Assembly: GCA_012965955.1 (NCBI GenBank)
Contig: DTRK01000093.1
Span: 1-37,063, forward strand
Length of the DNA stretch: 37,063 bases
Direction: 5' to 3'
Origin: Flavobacteriales bacterium
Lineage (GTDB): Bacteria > Bacteroidota > Bacteroidia > NORP154
The position numbers were made by a program, and so were the translations under genes. Under the pieces are notes generated by a model that ran no database searches, was not told the DNA's origin, and saw only the letters and a program-made list of their open reading frames with translations. How positions within the stretch are numbered: position 1 is the first letter of the stretch; each line of letters begins with the position of its first letter. Of the stretch, positions 17,623 to 26,692 are shown piece after piece.

Positions 17623-20574
17623 TTGGCTCAGTTTTGGATGGATATTTTTGTGAAAAAAGCACTGAATTTGCATCGTTACAATACCGTGAGGTCCCTGTTC
17701 ATTATACTGACGCTAGTTATCGCTACAGGATTATGTAGCGCTCAGGGCACCTGGACCCTGGTTATTGATGGGCGTGTAATGGAAGGTTCCAGGAAGCTCG
17801 ATAAAGCTATGATTACTCTTACCAAGAACGGTGTTTTCGACAAGAAAACGCGCACTGCTTCTAACGGCAAATTCTCTCTTGTCCTGCAACCTGACAATGA
17901 CTACATAATAGATATCTCCAAGAACGGGTATGTTTCTAAGTTAATTAGTGTCTCTACAAAGGGGGTTCCTGAGGATAAGGTGGGAAAGGGATTTCCGGCT
18001 TTCCCAATTGAGATTGGGATATTCAAAGAAATGCAAGAATTAGACACGGAAATCCTGAAGAAACCGATAGGCAAGATAATGTACTACGAAAAGGATGACA
18101 ACTTTAATTATGATAAGAGCTATGTTAAACAAGTAAAGGCCAAGCTGGACAAACTGGCAAAAGAAGCTGAAAAGCTTACCATTGAGAAAGAAGCAGAGGC
18201 AGCGGCCAGGGCCAAGGCTGAAGCAGAGGCAGTCGCCAAAGCCAAGGCTGAAGCAGAGGCATCCGCCAAAGCCAAGGCTGAAGCAGAGGCAGCCGCTAGG
18301 GCCAAGGCAGAAGCAGAGGCATCCGCCAAAGCCAAGGCAGAAGCAGAGGCATCCGCCAAAGCCAAGGCAGAAGCAGAGGCAGCCGCCAAAGCCAAGGCAG
18401 AAGCAGAAGCAGCGGCCAGGGCCAAGGCAGAGGCAGAGGCATCCGCCAAAGCTAAGGCAGAAGCAGAGGCATCCGCCAAAGCCAAGGCAGAAGCAGAGGC
18501 ATCCGCCAAAGCCAAGGCAGAAGCAGAGGCAGCCGCCAAAGCCAAGGCAGAAGCGCGGGCTGTGGCAGAGGCTAAGAAGAATGCGGCCCTGGGAAAAAGC
18601 TATAATGCTGCGATATCTGAAGGTGATATAGCCCTGGGAAAGAAAGATTATGACTACGCTATCAATATGTATAAGAAGGCACTAGGGTTAAAGCCATCTG
18701 AATCGTATCCGAAAGACAAAATAGAGGAGATAGAGAAGGCTATACAAAAGGCGGCCAGGCAAAAGGCTATTACTGAAGCCAAACAAAGAGAGGTGAGTCA
18801 ACGCTACGACGCCTTGATTGGGGATGCTGATAAAGCAATGAAAAGTGGAGATTACACGAAAGCAAAGTCTGAATACACCGAAGCAGCCAAGATACTACCC
18901 GAAGAAGAGTATCCCAAAAAACAACTCGCCATTGCTGAAAAGAAACTCAGAGAAATTGAAGAGGCAAATTTGGCTGCAGCGGCAGAAGCGAAGAGAAAAG
19001 CCGAAGAAGCTGCCAAAGCGAAGGCGGATGCTGAGACGAAAGCCGCTGCGGAATCAGAAGCGAAGAGAAAAGCTGAGGAGGAAGCAGCCACAAAAGCCGC
19101 CAATCAGAAAAAAATTGATGATGCTTACAATGCAGCGGTGGCATTGGGAAATAAATATCTAAAATCGGAGAAGTACAATGAGGCAATTGCTGCTTATCAG
19201 GAGGCAAAATCGGTGAAACCTTCAGAATCTTATCCCCAGACTAAGATAGCAGCGATAGACGCCTTACTGGCCGCAGATGAAGCGGCAAGACTAGATGCAG
19301 AAAACCGAAATGCGGAAATAGAGAAGAAGTACAAATCTGCTGTGGCAAATGCGGATATGTCAATGAAATTCAAAAAGTATGGTGAGGCAAAAACATTCTA
19401 CAAAGAGGCAGCAGGTATTAAACCTTCTGAGGCCTATCCGAAGGATAAGCTAAAGGAGATTGAGGATATTGAGATAGCAGCCAGGGATGCCGAGATGGCT
19501 GTTGTTGGGAAGAAATATGATGATGTAATATCAGCTGCGGACCTCTCCTTTCAGGGTGGAAATTATGGCGAGGCAAAAAAGAAATATGAAGAGGCCTCAG
19601 TGCTGCAGCCAGATAAAACCTACCCAAAAGAGAAGATTACTGAGCTAGAGGGATTGATTGCGGCAGCGGCAAAAAGCGAAGCAGAAGCAGCAAGAATCGC
19701 CAGGCAACGAGACGAAAAATACAGGACAGCGATTACAAAAGCAGATGATGCTATGGCGACTAAAAACCTGGATGCTGCAAGAAGCGGTTATGAAGAGGCC
19801 TTAGGCATCAAGCCTGATGAGGTATATCCAAAAAATAGGATTGCCGCGATTGACAAACAAATTAAGGATGCTCGATTGGCGAAAGAAGCAGCTGCTAAAG
19901 CTAAACTTGACGCTGAGGCCAAAGCAAAAGCAGATGCCGAGGCAGAAGCCAAGGCAGCAGCAGATGCTGAGGCCAAGAGAAAGGCTGAAGAATTAGCTGC
20001 GAGGTTAAAGGCAGAAGCGGATGCTAAAGCCAAGGTAGATGCAGAAGCAAAGAGACTAGCTGAACAGGCAGCCGCGGCCGAAGCCAAAAGAAAAACCGAT
20101 GAAGAGGCTGCAAGGCTAAAAGCAGAAGCTGACGCTAAGGCCAAAGCGGAGGCCGATGCAAAGGCCAAGGCAGATGCAGCCAGAAGAGCTGAAGCTTTGA
20201 GGAAACTACGTGAGCAAAAAGAGAAAGACAGGTTAGCAGAGATTGAGAAGGCAAAAACAGATAAAGCATCCATTGAGCTGGAAGCTAGCGAAAGAGCCAG
20301 GCATATTCGTCAAATGCGGGAAGAGGCTCACAAAGGAATGACTGAAGAAGAACAGCAGCGTTATTTAGCAGAGGTTGCCCTCGAGTATCCCCCGGGATTA
20401 ACGGAGGAACGCTATATGGATGCTAAGAAGCAGGTAACTATACGTATTGTAGTCAAAGATGGGCATGCCGCCATGTTTAAGAAAGTGATACAGCCCTGGG
20501 GCCAGACCTTCTATTTTAAAAATGGCATGAATACCACCAAATACCTCTGGGAATCAGAATCAACCCCAGATTAA
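17623..20574 (+). CDS. Secreted paralog 2: N-terminal carboxypeptidase-regulatory-like module, Ala/Lys/Glu coiled repeat, six TPR-like repeats, C-terminal module
   Basis: WTLVIDGRVMEGSRKLDKAMITL...NGKFSLVLQPDNDYIIDISKNGYVSKLISVSTKGVP; AKAEAEASAK repeats; six YDxxIxxADxAxxxxxYxxAxxxYxEAxxIKPxExYPKxKIxEIE repeats; VTIRIVVKDGHAAMFKKVIQPWGQTFYFKNG. Confidence 0.85.
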   Translation: MAQFWMDIFVKKALNLHRYNTVRSLFIILTLVIATGLCSAQGTWTLVIDGRVMEGSRKLDKAMITLTKNGVFDKKTRTASNGKFSLVLQPDNDYIIDISKNGYVSKLISVSTKGVPEDKVGKGFPAFPIEIGIFKEMQELDTEILKKPIGKIMYYEKDDNFNYDKSYVKQVKAKLDKLAKEAEKLTIEKEAEAAARAKAEAEAVAKAKAEAEASAKAKAEAEAAARAKAEAEASAKAKAEAEASAKAKAEAEAAAKAKAEAEAAARAKAEAEASAKAKAEAEASAKAKAEAEASAKAKAEAEAAAKAKAEARAVAEAKKNAALGKSYNAAISEGDIALGKKDYDYAINMYKKALGLKPSESYPKDKIEEIEKAIQKAARQKAITEAKQREVSQRYDALIGDADKAMKSGDYTKAKSEYTEAAKILPEEEYPKKQLAIAEKKLREIEEANLAAAAEAKRKAEEAAKAKADAETKAAAESEAKRKAEEEAATKAANQKKIDDAYNAAVALGNKYLKSEKYNEAIAAYQEAKSVKPSESYPQTKIAAIDALLAADEAARLDAENRNAEIEKKYKSAVANADMSMKFKKYGEAKTFYKEAAGIKPSEAYPKDKLKEIEDIEIAARDAEMAVVGKKYDDVISAADLSFQGGNYGEAKKKYEEASVLQPDKTYPKEKITELEGLIAAAAKSEAEAARIARQRDEKYRTAITKADDAMATKNLDAARSGYEEALGIKPDEVYPKNRIAAIDKQIKDARLAKEAAAKAKLDAEAKAKADAEAEAKAAADAEAKRKAEELAARLKAEADAKAKVDAEAKRLAEQAAAAEAKRKTDEEAARLKAEADAKAKAEADAKAKADAARRAEALRKLREQKEKDRLAEIEKAKTDKASIELEASERARHIRQMREEAHKGMTEEEQQRYLAEVALEYPPGLTEERYMDAKKQVTIRIVVKDGHAAMFKKVIQPWGQTFYFKNGMNTTKYLWESESTPD
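18190..18555 (+). repeat. 30-bp in-frame tandem repeat (11 full units 18211-18540 plus degenerate edges) encoding AKAEAEA(S/A/V)A(K/R)
   Basis: gccaaggcagaagcagaggcatccgccaaa units read directly. Confidence 0.97.
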
Positions 20575-20741
20575 AGCTACCCCATTTCAATTTCGTCTGA
20601 CGATATTAACAATTTACCTGAGTAGTTTAGGTACTTGTCGTATATTGGGTGCACTACTTGCGTTGATTATGTAAATTTAGATGTTGAATCAATGGATTGG
20701 AACGATTTTAGCCGCTAGATTGTGCGAATAGATTAGGAAGG

Positions 20742-22169
20742 ATGTTTCCTCAACGGCATATACTGCTTACAATTAGCTGCTTGTTGCTGAGTGCGTTTGC
20801 CTATGCTCAAGAAGACTGGACGGTGATGCTCAATGGTAAAGTAACTGAAGATGACAAACCATTGGGGCGAGTAGTGCTTATCCTCAAAAAGAATCGGGAA
20901 GAGGTGCAAAAGTTGTTTACTGCACCTAACGGAAAGTTCATCCTTGAACTTGATTCCGACAATGAATATCAACTCTACTTTACCAAAAAAGGGTATGTGA
21001 CTAAATTCATAGAATTTAATACCAAAAATGTTCCAGAGGATAAAGAGGCAGGTCTTTATAGTGAATTTATCTTTGAATTAGACCTGTTTAAGGAAATGGA
21101 AGGTTTGAATACCTCTATTTTAGAGTTTCCAGTTTTTAAAGTAAAGTACTATCCTGGTCTTCAGAACCTGGATTACGATAAAAGGCACGAAGCAAAAATA
21201 AGATCACGCCTGAACTTATTGTTGAAAGACTATAGGGCGATGAAAGAGCGAGAGCTTAGAGATATTGAGAAGGCCGAAGAACTAGCAGACCAACAAGAAA
21301 AGAATCAGGCATATAACAAGCAAATTGCTATCGCTGATGGTTTGGCCAAGAAGAAGAAGTACGAAGAGGCCCAGGATGCTTATGAAATAGCACTCGAAAT
21401 AAAACCCAAAGCTCCATTTCCTAAAGATAAGATTGTGGCAATAGAGAAGCTAATCAAAAAGCGGGATGCTGAGAAAAAACTGTCAAAGGAGATGGAGGAG
21501 CGTTACGCGATATTGCTCAAATCTGCGGATGAAGCATTCAATAATGAAAAATATGCCTCCGCCAGAAGCTTATACAAGCGCGCAGCATTGATAGCTCCTG
21601 AAAGAACCTACCCTATAGATCGAATTTCCAGAGTAGAGGACGAGTTGTCATTGACCAGGAGTGCTATTCCCTTTAATAAAGTTACTGATCAAAAGTATGA
21701 TCTCATTATTTCACGGGCAGATAACGAATACATGGGTGAGGACTATGTGAGGGCAAGATATAGTTACTTATCAGCCCTGAGGGTCAAGCCCGGTGCCCAG
21801 CACCCTAAGTCGCGGATACTTGAAATAGATAGCATTGTTACTGCCACCAAGGTACAGATGACGGAAGCTGGACCAGGCAGTAAGACGAAAAAGCCCAAGG
21901 TCAAGAAGGGTGCTAAAGGCAAGACGCCACCGGCTAAAACTGAAGAGGACGGGCTCAATGAGTATCTCATCACATTGGCTGCGAAATATGATGAAGGCAT
22001 TACTGAGGAGATCGAAGTTACCGGTAGTAAAAAAGTAACAAGAATTATTGTAGTCAAAGATGGCAAGGCCAATGAATACAAAAAGGAAGTATTTTCATGG
22101 GCGACTTATTATAAAAAGAACAACAAGACCATTCCCAGATACGTGTTTGAAAATGAAACCAAACAATAA
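20742..22169 (+). CDS. Secreted paralog 3: same N- and C-terminal modules with three TPR-like repeats
   Basis: WTVMLNGKVTEDDKPLGRVVLIL...NGKFILELDSDNEYQLYFTKKGYVTKFIEFNTKNVP; three repeats ending IKPKAPFPKDKI, IAPERTYPIDRI and VKPGAQHPKSRI; C-terminus VTRIIVVKDGKANEYKKEVFSW. Confidence 0.85.
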   Translation: MFPQRHILLTISCLLLSAFAYAQEDWTVMLNGKVTEDDKPLGRVVLILKKNREEVQKLFTAPNGKFILELDSDNEYQLYFTKKGYVTKFIEFNTKNVPEDKEAGLYSEFIFELDLFKEMEGLNTSILEFPVFKVKYYPGLQNLDYDKRHEAKIRSRLNLLLKDYRAMKERELRDIEKAEELADQQEKNQAYNKQIAIADGLAKKKKYEEAQDAYEIALEIKPKAPFPKDKIVAIEKLIKKRDAEKKLSKEMEERYAILLKSADEAFNNEKYASARSLYKRAALIAPERTYPIDRISRVEDELSLTRSAIPFNKVTDQKYDLIISRADNEYMGEDYVRARYSYLSALRVKPGAQHPKSRILEIDSIVTATKVQMTEAGPGSKTKKPKVKKGAKGKTPPAKTEEDGLNEYLITLAAKYDEGITEEIEVTGSKKVTRIIVVKDGKANEYKKEVFSWATYYKKNNKTIPRYVFENETKQ

Positions 22170-22246
22170 GACTGCTTTCATCCCTGAGAATAAGGGCAAT
22201 CTTATAGGGAACTCGGTTAGAGGGAATAGTCGTACATCTGTATAAA

Positions 22247-23017
22247 GTGGAATACCTCATACCTGTCATTGCTCTTTTTGCATCTCTGCTCACCTTTTTC
22301 TCAGGATTTGGCCTGGGGACTATTATGGTACCCGTTTTTCTCCTGTTCTTTCCTGTGGAATTAGCGATAACGCTCTCTGGAATTGTTCACTTGCTGAACA
22401 ACATGTTCAAAATATCGCTTGTATGGAAATTTATTGATAAGTCAGTGTTGCTTCGTTTCGGGTTACCCGCGCTGCTTGCTGCATTTTTAGGAGCGCAACT
22501 CCTATCTGAATTGGCAGATTCAAAAGAGTATATTAATTACTCGATCGCAGGATATGACAGGCAGACTTCAGTACTTAAATTATCGATAGCCGTATTGCTG
22601 TTTGTCTTTGCGATGGTTGAACTACTGCCATTTGCAAAGAAATTTACGGTGTCCAGGGACAAACTTATCCTCGGTGGATTACTCAGTGGTTTTGGAGGGG
22701 GCTTATCAGGGCATCAGGGAGCGTTGCGAACAATATTCCTTGTTAAGGCAGGGATGTCGGCAGAGGGCTTTATTGCAACAGGTATCTCCATAGCGCTTAT
22801 TGTTGACCTGACCAGGATTCCAATTTACTTTTCAGGCATGGACCTGTCTTCCATAACAAACAATGCCTCGCTGTTGATTTCTGCAACATTAGCAGCTTTC
22901 ATAGGAGCGCTGATTGGCAGGTTCTATTTGAAGAAGGTAAAGATTGCAGCCTTGCAAACTTTGGTAGGGGTGCTCATTCTTCTTGTGGCTGTAAGTTTGG
23001 GGTTGGGAATTATCTAG
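22247..23017 (+). CDS. TSUP (TauE/SafE) family sulfite-exporter-like permease
   Basis: Polytopic; FFSGFGLGTIMVPVFLLFFPVELAI and LGGLLSGFGGGLSGHQGALRTIFLVKAGMSAEGFIATG. GTG start. Confidence 0.85.
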   Translation: MEYLIPVIALFASLLTFFSGFGLGTIMVPVFLLFFPVELAITLSGIVHLLNNMFKISLVWKFIDKSVLLRFGLPALLAAFLGAQLLSELADSKEYINYSIAGYDRQTSVLKLSIAVLLFVFAMVELLPFAKKFTVSRDKLILGGLLSGFGGGLSGHQGALRTIFLVKAGMSAEGFIATGISIALIVDLTRIPIYFSGMDLSSITNNASLLISATLAAFIGALIGRFYLKKVKIAALQTLVGVLILLVAVSLGLGII

Positions 23018-24287
23018 ATCTGTCCAACTCCCGGTATGTTTCCAGCAACACCCCATCACTTCCGTCTGAATTGGCATGGATTGAGTCCAGTAATTCCCTG
23101 GCACATTTCTCTACGGGAACCTCAGGATAAAAGTGTGCTCGCGCAAAGTGGACAAATTTCAATACCGTAAATCCATCAAGCCATGCGTATATTCTCTTCA
23201 AATACGCTGCCTCTGAGGTAGATTGCGCAATACAGCTATTCAGGACGTCATGGAAGTTCTGACTCATTAGAAATTCCTGGATTGAATGGGGGAGGGTTTT
23301 CACTGCGTTAGTATACATCACCGTACCTGTACATTCTCTTAACGCTATTATACTTGCGATGAACTCCTTGAGATCTCTAAACGTCTTGAGGCAATACGTT
23401 TCAAGTTCATGGCTTTGTCCGTTCGATATCTGTTCCTGCCATTTCAACATTGCCAGGCCGGTCCCAAAAGGCACCCTTTCAGATATCCTGGACGATGGAT
23501 AAACCGCAGTTGAGTTCAGTTCTCGAAAACCGCCAAGAGGAATGAGCTTGTGTAAAAAGTAAAAGTCCTCACCAGCTTTTCTTCTGTTCATTCCGCCCGA
23601 CTTGGCATAAGTTATTGCGGATACAGCCATACTTGAACCAATGGTGTGATAGGAGTAGGGGTAACCAGCAAATCGCAAGGCATTGACATAGTACCGTAAG
23701 CCAAGCTCATATTTGCCTATGCCTGAGGGAGTCGCTTCTATATCCCCTTCTAAAGGGTGCTCATAATAGATATTCCCTGCAACAAAATTCTCCGTACAGA
23801 AATTGGATTCGAGCTCCTTGAGATAGCTTTGGTGAACAGTGCAATCCGCATCAAGACACACAATCAACCCATTGCGATCAATTGAAGCAAATCTTCTCAG
23901 AGCTTCATCCATCCCAATTTTTCTAGCTAATCCCACGCCTGCATGCTTTGAGGGTAAATCCAAAGCAGACATTATATGACAGATTAATGAGCTGTTCTGG
24001 AGTTGCTGACCCCAGGCATTTATTGCCTCTATGCTTCTTTGATTCTGTTCCTTGACCTCGTCAGACGCATTTGTAGATTGATTGACCACCAGGATTACTT
24101 CTATTGGCGCATTGGGCGAGTTACATTTATGCAATGAATCCAGTGTTACGGTAATAGCAGGTTCATTGTGAACCGGAATAACAATGATCATTTTGGTATC
24201 TGGAATGAACTTCGGTTCAATATGCTCGGCTTCAAAGCCAAACCTCTCGAAGTAAAAGTTCTCGATATCCTTAATAGTGTTATCCAT
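23010..24287 (-). CDS. Glycosyltransferase family 2-like protein
   Basis: MIIVIPVHNEPAITVTLDSLHKC, LIVCLDADCTVHQSYLKELE, GEDFYFLHKL. Confidence 0.8.
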   Translation of the reverse strand: MDNTIKDIENFYFERFGFEAEHIEPKFIPDTKMIIVIPVHNEPAITVTLDSLHKCNSPNAPIEVILVVNQSTNASDEVKEQNQRSIEAINAWGQQLQNSSLICHIMSALDLPSKHAGVGLARKIGMDEALRRFASIDRNGLIVCLDADCTVHQSYLKELESNFCTENFVAGNIYYEHPLEGDIEATPSGIGKYELGLRYYVNALRFAGYPYSYHTIGSSMAVSAITYAKSGGMNRRKAGEDFYFLHKLIPLGGFRELNSTAVYPSSRISERVPFGTGLAMLKWQEQISNGQSHELETYCLKTFRDLKEFIASIIALRECTGTVMYTNAVKTLPHSIQEFLMSQNFHDVLNSCIAQSTSEAAYLKRIYAWLDGFTVLKFVHFARAHFYPEVPVEKCARELLDSIHANSDGSDGVLLETYRELDRSR

Positions 24288-24360
24288 AATATATATTACG
24301 CAACATTGTTGAACTTGGTAACAAGTGTATGAAATTTACCTCCATAAATTGAAGCATTCC

Positions 24361-24392
24361 ATTCGTATATTCGTACATATTCGTAATTCGTA
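24361..24392. repeat. Four copies of ATTCGTA within 32 bp
   Basis: 24361-24367, 24369-24375, 24379-24385, 24386-24392, just upstream of the miaE ATG. Confidence 0.9.
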
Positions 24393-24397
24393 GTACT

Positions 24398-24982
24398 ATG
24401 AAGCACTCAATAGACTTGAAATGTGAGACCAGTCCTGAATGGGTAAAAACCGTTATGGCAGATTTTGATACCTTTTTACTCGATCATGCCGATTGCGAAA
24501 GAAAAGCTTCAGCTATGGCAATGAGCTTTATTGCTAAATATCCTGATAGAAAGGAGATAATTCCAGAATTGATAGAAACGGCGGTAGAGGAGTTGGAACA
24601 CTTTCAGCTTGTGTTTGATGTCATGCTCAAGAGGGGTGTCGACGTTGGAATGGAAATCGAAAAAGATCCCTATGTACGTCAGCTACTAAAGCTTAGTCAT
24701 TCAAGTGGTGAGAAACGATTTATGGATAAACTTTTAATTGCTTCTGTCATAGAATGCAGAGGAACAGAGCGCTTCAAATTGATTGCAGAAGCATTGGAAG
24801 AAGGAGAGCTCAAAGACTTTTACAAAATGCTTTGGACCGTTGAAGCAAAACACGGAAATGTGTTCGTTAAAATGGCCCTTGAGTATTTCTCCAATGAGGA
24901 GGTCTATAGCAGGCTTGAAGAACTGATGCTTGAAGAGGCCAAAATTGTTGAAAATCTTGAACTTCGTGCAGCAGTACATTAG
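24398..24982 (+). CDS. miaE: tRNA-(ms[2]io[6]A)-hydroxylase MiaE-like diiron protein
   Basis: DHADCERKASAMAMSFIAKYPDR, AVEELEHFQLV, LLIASVIECRGTERFKLIAE, VEAKHGNVFVKMA. Confidence 0.92.
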   Translation: MKHSIDLKCETSPEWVKTVMADFDTFLLDHADCERKASAMAMSFIAKYPDRKEIIPELIETAVEELEHFQLVFDVMLKRGVDVGMEIEKDPYVRQLLKLSHSSGEKRFMDKLLIASVIECRGTERFKLIAEALEEGELKDFYKMLWTVEAKHGNVFVKMALEYFSNEEVYSRLEELMLEEAKIVENLELRAAVH

Positions 24983-25218
24983 CGAACTGCATTTCTGCGG
25001 ATTACCCTAGGGGTTGAGTTTCTGATTTCCACGGTAAAGTGTTAATATTGTAAGTAGATTAAATCTGATTCGTCACAGCTGGCCTTCTGATATCGTGACT
25101 GCAATCAGACTAGCGAATTTGACTTGTCGATGCTCATTTTATTCCGGAGTTTAGAAGTAGCAACAGAGTGTCAATTGCATAAGTAAAAGGACAGTATTAA
25201 CATCCCGATAATAGAAAT

Positions 25219-26682
25219 ATGTCAACAGTTAAATATCCAGAAGTTCAGAATTACATAGGTGGGGCATTCGAGTCCAATGGGCAAAACAAGATGGATGTGC
25301 ATTCTCCAATTAGCGGGGAGCTGATTTCCACCATGCCACTATCCTCGGGGTCGGATTTGGACAAGGCAGTTCAAGCGGCGGAAGCTGCATATCCATCCTG
25401 GTCTGAAACCCCGGTAAAGGAGCGGGTTCAGGTTTTCTTCCGATACAAGAAACTGATGGAGGAGCATATTCAGGAATTGGCTGAATTGGTTTCTGTTGAG
25501 AATGGTAAAACCTTGGGCGAAGCAACAGCAGAAGTAGAAAAAAGCATTGAACTCACAGAATTTGCATGCTCCATGCCACAGCTTATAGGTGGGGAATTGA
25601 TGGAGGTGAGCAAAGGCGTAGAGTGCAGAATTGAGCATAAGCCGCTTGGCGTCGTTGCTTCTATAGCTCCGTTCAACTTCCCTCATATGGTACCGCACTG
25701 GACCCTGCCCAACGCAATTGCACTCGGTAATACAATGGTTATGAAACCTTCCGAGAAAGTGCCGATTTCAGCAAACCGTATTGCAGCAATGCTCAAGGAA
25801 GCCGGACTGCCAGATGGTGTGTTCAATATTGTGAACGGTGACAAAGAAATTGTTGAGGCGATCTGTGCTCATCCGGGAATCAAGGCAGTTTCATTTGTTG
25901 GGTCGACCAAAGTCGCTCAAATAGTCTATAAAGCTGCAACTTCAACCCTAAAGCGATGTCTGGCTCTTGGGGGCGCAAAGAATCATCTGATTGTATTACC
26001 TGACGCGCATGTGGATATGACTGCTTCTAACGTGGTGGCTTCAATGTCGGGCTGCGCGGGCCAAAGATGCATGGCGGCGGCACAGATGGTTGGAGTAGGG
26101 CCGGTAGACCACATTATTGAGAAAATGATTGAAGAAGCGAAGAAAATAATACCCGGGGAGAATTTGGGATCAGTTATTTCCAAAGAAGCCAAAGACCGAA
26201 TAGAAGGGTATATTACTGATGCTGAAAATGCAGGTGCTACTGTCTTAGTCGATGGTCGTAACTGGACAGTGGATGGACAAGAGGGTGGATACTATGTTGG
26301 TCCTACGATAATCGACCATGTTACTCCAGATATGGCAATAGCTAAAGAAGAGGTATTCGGTCCCGTTATTTCTATTATTCGCACCAAAGACCTGGATGAG
26401 GCCATTGAGCTCGAAAACAGCTCACCTTATGGCAACGCAGCTGCCGTGTTTACGCAGAGCGGGGGCCTGGCAAGGCAAGTAATGGAACGCGCCAGCGCTG
26501 GAATGATCGGTGTTAACATTGGAGTGCCTGTCCCAAGGGAACCGTTCTCATTTGGAGGTTGGAATGATTCTAAGTTTGGCGTTTGTGACATAACCGGGAA
26601 GAGTTCGATTGAATTCTGGACGCAGTTAAAGAAGACCACTACCAAGTGGAATGCTGATGCCAAAACTAATTGGATGAGTTAA
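25219..26682 (+). CDS. mmsA: CoA-acylating (methyl)malonate-semialdehyde dehydrogenase
   Basis: ALDH motifs (IAPFNFPHMVPHWTLPNAIALGNTMVMKPSEKVP, LALGGAKNHLIVLPDA, GCAGQRCMA) with MmsA-type C-terminus. Confidence 0.9.
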   Translation: MSTVKYPEVQNYIGGAFESNGQNKMDVHSPISGELISTMPLSSGSDLDKAVQAAEAAYPSWSETPVKERVQVFFRYKKLMEEHIQELAELVSVENGKTLGEATAEVEKSIELTEFACSMPQLIGGELMEVSKGVECRIEHKPLGVVASIAPFNFPHMVPHWTLPNAIALGNTMVMKPSEKVPISANRIAAMLKEAGLPDGVFNIVNGDKEIVEAICAHPGIKAVSFVGSTKVAQIVYKAATSTLKRCLALGGAKNHLIVLPDAHVDMTASNVVASMSGCAGQRCMAAAQMVGVGPVDHIIEKMIEEAKKIIPGENLGSVISKEAKDRIEGYITDAENAGATVLVDGRNWTVDGQEGGYYVGPTIIDHVTPDMAIAKEEVFGPVISIIRTKDLDEAIELENSSPYGNAAAVFTQSGGLARQVMERASAGMIGVNIGVPVPREPFSFGGWNDSKFGVCDITGKSSIEFWTQLKKTTTKWNADAKTNWMS

Positions 26683-26692
26683 GACAATCGCG

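Noticed and set aside
18120-18545. Antisense 141-aa ORF (ALALADASASALALAAA...) and the +2 frame ORF 18182-18631 (KQRHPPKPRQKQR...)
   Set aside because: Alternate-frame by-products of the 30-bp repeat inside the long paralog-2 CDS.
18190-18555. Possible CRISPR array because of ~30-bp repeats
   Set aside because: Repeats are contiguous, in frame and lack unique spacers; they encode a low-complexity protein segment.
22889-23104. TSUP/GT2 convergent overlap (stops overlap by 8 bp) and small ORF here as a regulatory feature
   Set aside because: Short convergent overlaps are common in compact genomes; the small ORF has no coding support.
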